Positions 61,496 to 64,000 of a stretch of DNA of 64,000 nt are shown one piece after another. Source of the stretch: Alviniconcha marisindica (lineage: Eukaryota; Mollusca; Gastropoda; Provannidae); the NCBI GenBank assembly GCA_018857735.1, contig JABMCL010001731.1:445001-509000 (forward strand), given 5' to 3'. A model generated the notes under the pieces. The model was not told the origin of the DNA. It was given only the letters and a program-made list of their open reading frames with translations, and made no database searches. Positions within the stretch are counted from its first letter, which is position 1. Each line of letters begins with the position of its first letter. A program made the translations under genes and the position numbers.

Positions 61496-62104
61496 CTTAA
61501 TGACTTGCTGTTATTGCGTGTTGTTGGTCACATGATAAGCACTTCGTATAACAAATCGCCATTACTGTGCTGCCGGTACCGCTGCCCTGTGCGGAAGTGC
61601 CAGGTACGTTGTTGGACACCGTATCTGTGACATTGTCTGTGGGTACAGGAACCTCAACCTCGGAATGCCCAGGTGAAGCTGTAGGCGCCCTGTCGAGCAG
61701 TGACGTGCCAGTGCTCAAATAGTTTGCAGTGTATAACTGACCGTCTGTGTACATAAATCACTCATGAAAAGAAAGAAGTGTTTTCTTAGACAGCGTAGCG
61801 GGTACGATAAATCCATGTTTCTGAAGTTCCGCCTTCACCTTCTTGACGTCAGCTGTCCAAATGAGCGTCCGTTGGTTGGTTCTTGCGGTGTTTCGGTATT
61901 TACAATCCTGGTTGGAGACTGTTGTCGCTTTTGACGCGGGGTTGCCATACAATAGCACAATACCTGCGCAATTACGGCTAGATTTCCTTCAATAATTAAG
62001 AAATTAAACGAGACTTACCTGGAAGGTAAAGTTTAATTGGGATTATTTCGAGTCTACTGATGGGAAAGAGTGGTTACATGAGATGCGATGCGCGGGAAAT
62101 ATAT
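61496..62104 (-). other. Possible 5' part of the recombinase element
   Basis: Minus strand from about 62060: a CTTTACCTTCCAGGTAAGTC motif followed by an ATG at about 61948 with a short basic frame (MATPRQKRQQSPTRIVN). Frames at 61958-61758 and 61754-61497 have no recognised domain. It may be the leader and first ORF of the element whose recombinase end is at 61090-61495, with the middle deleted. Assignment is tentative; it could also contain the Gypsy element's terminal repeat. Confidence 0.35.
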
Positions 62105-64000
62105 TTAGCCGTGAATGTTCCTTGAGTCTGAAACCAGGGAGAGGCACAGTTTGCTGCTTCTGACCTTCAGTTGCAGGGGCTCCATCGCCGACTGGTGGGT
62201 GTTGCAGACCGGTTGCGTAGCTGTCTGTGGTCTGGGTTCACTGACCGGAAGAAGATGTCGTCTGTTCCGAACATAGTCTGCTCCATCAGAAGTAACTATG
62301 TATGACCTGGGACTGTCTCGAGTTGACTTCACCACTGCAAGTCTCTGGAAGCCTTTGTCTGTCTGCATGCGTACTACTTCATTGGGTTTCAAAGGCCGCT
62401 GATGTGCTGACTTGTGGTATTGTTTCTGCTGTTGGCGGACTGTCTTCAACTGGGTAGAAACCCTGGACGTGCTCAGTGGCTTGGGTTTCAGCAGCTTCGT
62501 TGATGTCGGGAGTGTGGTACGGGTGCGTCTGGAGAGCAGACGCTGGGCTGGAGAACCCATGCTATCTCTTGGTGTGTTCCGCAGGTTCAGGAGTCCCAAC
62601 TGAACATCAGACCCATCTTTTCTGCATTTCTCCAATAGCTGTTTTGCTTGCTTGACAGCGTTTTCAGCCAGGCCGTTTGACTGTGCATAGTATGGGCTGC
62701 TTGTAATGTGTGCAAAGTTCCATTCCTTGGCAAACAGCTCGAATTCACGGCTGACGAACTGCCTGCCATTGTCTGTCAACAGCTTCTCTGGAATGCCGTG
62801 AGTCGAAAACAGGCGCTTCATCTTGGAGATCACTGTCCGAGAGGAGCTGTCAGGCAGTAAATCCATCTCGAACCAGCCAGAGTAGGAATCCACCATGACC
62901 AGGTACTGGTGGTTGTTCCAGTCAAAAATGTCTGCTCTAACAGTTGCCCAGGGAAGGTTAGGGACGGGGTGATTGATAAGGGGTTGCTTCTGGAGATGGG
63001 CTTTGCAACTGTTGTGTGCAGAAACAGCACTCTTGATGTCTTGTCGCATCTTTGCCCAATAGACCACATCGCTGGCAAGCTGTTTGGTGCGGTCCGCACC
63101 CATGTGGCCCTTGTGTAAGATGGCGATGTATGTCGACTGCAAAGATTTGGGCACCACTGCCTTTTGTCCTTTCAGGATGACGTCATTTTCAGTCACGAGC
63201 TCGTCGCGGAAAGGAAAGAAGGGTTTTACGTCAGGTGGAACACTTCGCTCATGCCCAGGCCAGCCTTCCTTGATGAACTTTGCCAGCTTCTGCATGGTTG
63301 CATCTGCCAGAGTTTCTCGCTGAAGCTCGGTCATCCTGTCTGCTGAGATGGATAGCACTGTCATGACGTCGTACTCAAATTCTGTCTCTTCTGGGGGTTC
63401 ATCCGGGTATGCTCTTGAGAGGGTGTCAGTAAGGAAAAGCTCTTTTCCCTTCTTGTAGACAAACTGTAGGTCATACCTCTGAAGCTGAAGAAGCATTCTC
63501 TGTAAGCGTGCTGGGGCAGCATGAAGTGGCTTCTTCACGATGGTGATCAAAGGCTTGTGATCAGTTTCTATGGTCACTCTGCGACCATAGATGAAGTCAT
63601 GAAACTTTCTGCATGCAAACACGGCCGCAAGGAGTTCCTTTTCGATCTGTGCATATCTGGTTTCTGCATCGGAAATAGCTCTTGAAGCAAAGGCTACTGG
63701 AGCATCGTCCTGGAGGCAAGCAGCACCAAGCCCGTTTTTGGACGCGTCAACGGACAACACCACAGGCTTTCCTGCATCGAAGAATTTCAGCACAGGAGGA
63801 TTTGTGAGATCATTTTTCAGTCTGTCAAATGCTTGCTGATGGGTTTCAGTCCAGTTCCAGACGACATCGTTGTGGAGCTCTCGCAGTGTGGCTGTTTTTT
63901 CACTGTAGTCACCTTGATGAACTTGTTCAAGTAGTTTGTCATTCCGAGAAACCTTTGAAGAGCTGCTTGGTTTTCTGGTGCTGGCATGTTTCGAATTGCA
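62105..64000 (-). pseudogene. Gypsy-type LTR retrotransposon pol: RT end, RNase H, integrase (runs off right edge)
   Basis: Minus strand. At 64000-63910 the RT-RNase H connection reads NQAALQRFLGMTNYLNKFI; a one-base frameshift near 63908 follows. The main frame (from about 63905) has RNase H residues in VVLSVDASKNGLGAA, AQIEKELLAAVFACRKF and IETDHKPL. The integrase zinc region has HKGHMGADRT and AHNSCKAH. The catalytic core has RADIFDWNNHQYLVMVDSYS (D), LLTDNGRQFVSREFE (D) and YYAQSNGLAENAVKQAK (E). The C-terminal part ends RRHLLPVSEP and further. All D,D,E residues are present. The first Cys of the expected CxxC pair reads His (HNSC). No chromodomain is seen. The 5' half lies beyond 64000 and LTRs were not identified. 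Confidence 0.9.

Overview
The window looks like a stretch of a molluscan, most likely gastropod, nuclear genome. The inference rests on long introns, very abundant (CA)n/(GT)n/(GA)n microsatellites, tRNA-derived SINEs, and a mix of CR1/L2-like, L1/Tx1-like and RNase-H-bearing LINEs with DIRS, Penelope, Gypsy and THAP-type elements. There is no bacterial gene organisation. Species is not determinable by eye.

One host gene is recognisable: a partial K+-dependent Na+/Ca2+ exchanger (NCKX, SLC24 family) on the + strand. Six exons are visible at 5209-5320, 17751-17881, 21429-21623, 25764-25895, 31029-31148 and 43788-43924. All have AG/GT borders and compatible phases, and join into one open frame of 827 nt. 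They encode the end of the large cytoplasmic loop, the following membrane segments and the alpha-2 repeat. The 5' exons (alpha-1 repeat) and the last exon(s) are outside the window or not recognisable.

Layout. 1-5.2 kb: LINE scraps, a tRNA-SINE, a dispersed repeat and microsatellites. 5.3-17.75 kb, intron: a Penelope-like remnant inside an inverted repeat that is itself bracketed by direct repeats (7.7-10.3 kb), a LINE 3' end, a 125-bp palindrome, a tyrosine-recombinase remnant, and a ~1.7 kb minisatellite of 48-bp units that runs directly into the exon at 17751. 17.9-31 kb: short introns with two adjacent LINE remnants (22.2-24.65 kb) and a TTAA-flanked, THAP-bearing DNA transposon (28273-30659). 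31.1-43.8 kb, intron: two fold-back elements and a DIRS-like retrotransposon with inverted ends (32.3-43.3 kb) interrupted by a GC-rich LINE of about 6.6 kb. 44-64 kb: SINE and LINE copies, an L1/Tx1-like ORF2 with only two frameshifts, a CR1/L2-like LINE, an SGNH-hydrolase ORF1, an L1-type ORF1, a tyrosine-recombinase fragment with a duplicated end, and a Gypsy pol running off the right edge.

The most unusual feature is the minisatellite abutting the exon at 17751. Every 48-bp unit carries a copy of the sequence that forms that exon's 3' splice site. Unit length is a multiple of three and the last ~11 units are open in the exon's frame, so upstream acceptors could add 16-residue modules to the exchanger loop. 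Many element reading frames are broken; in the GC-rich 35-42 kb part the breaks cluster at homopolymers and may partly be assembly error.
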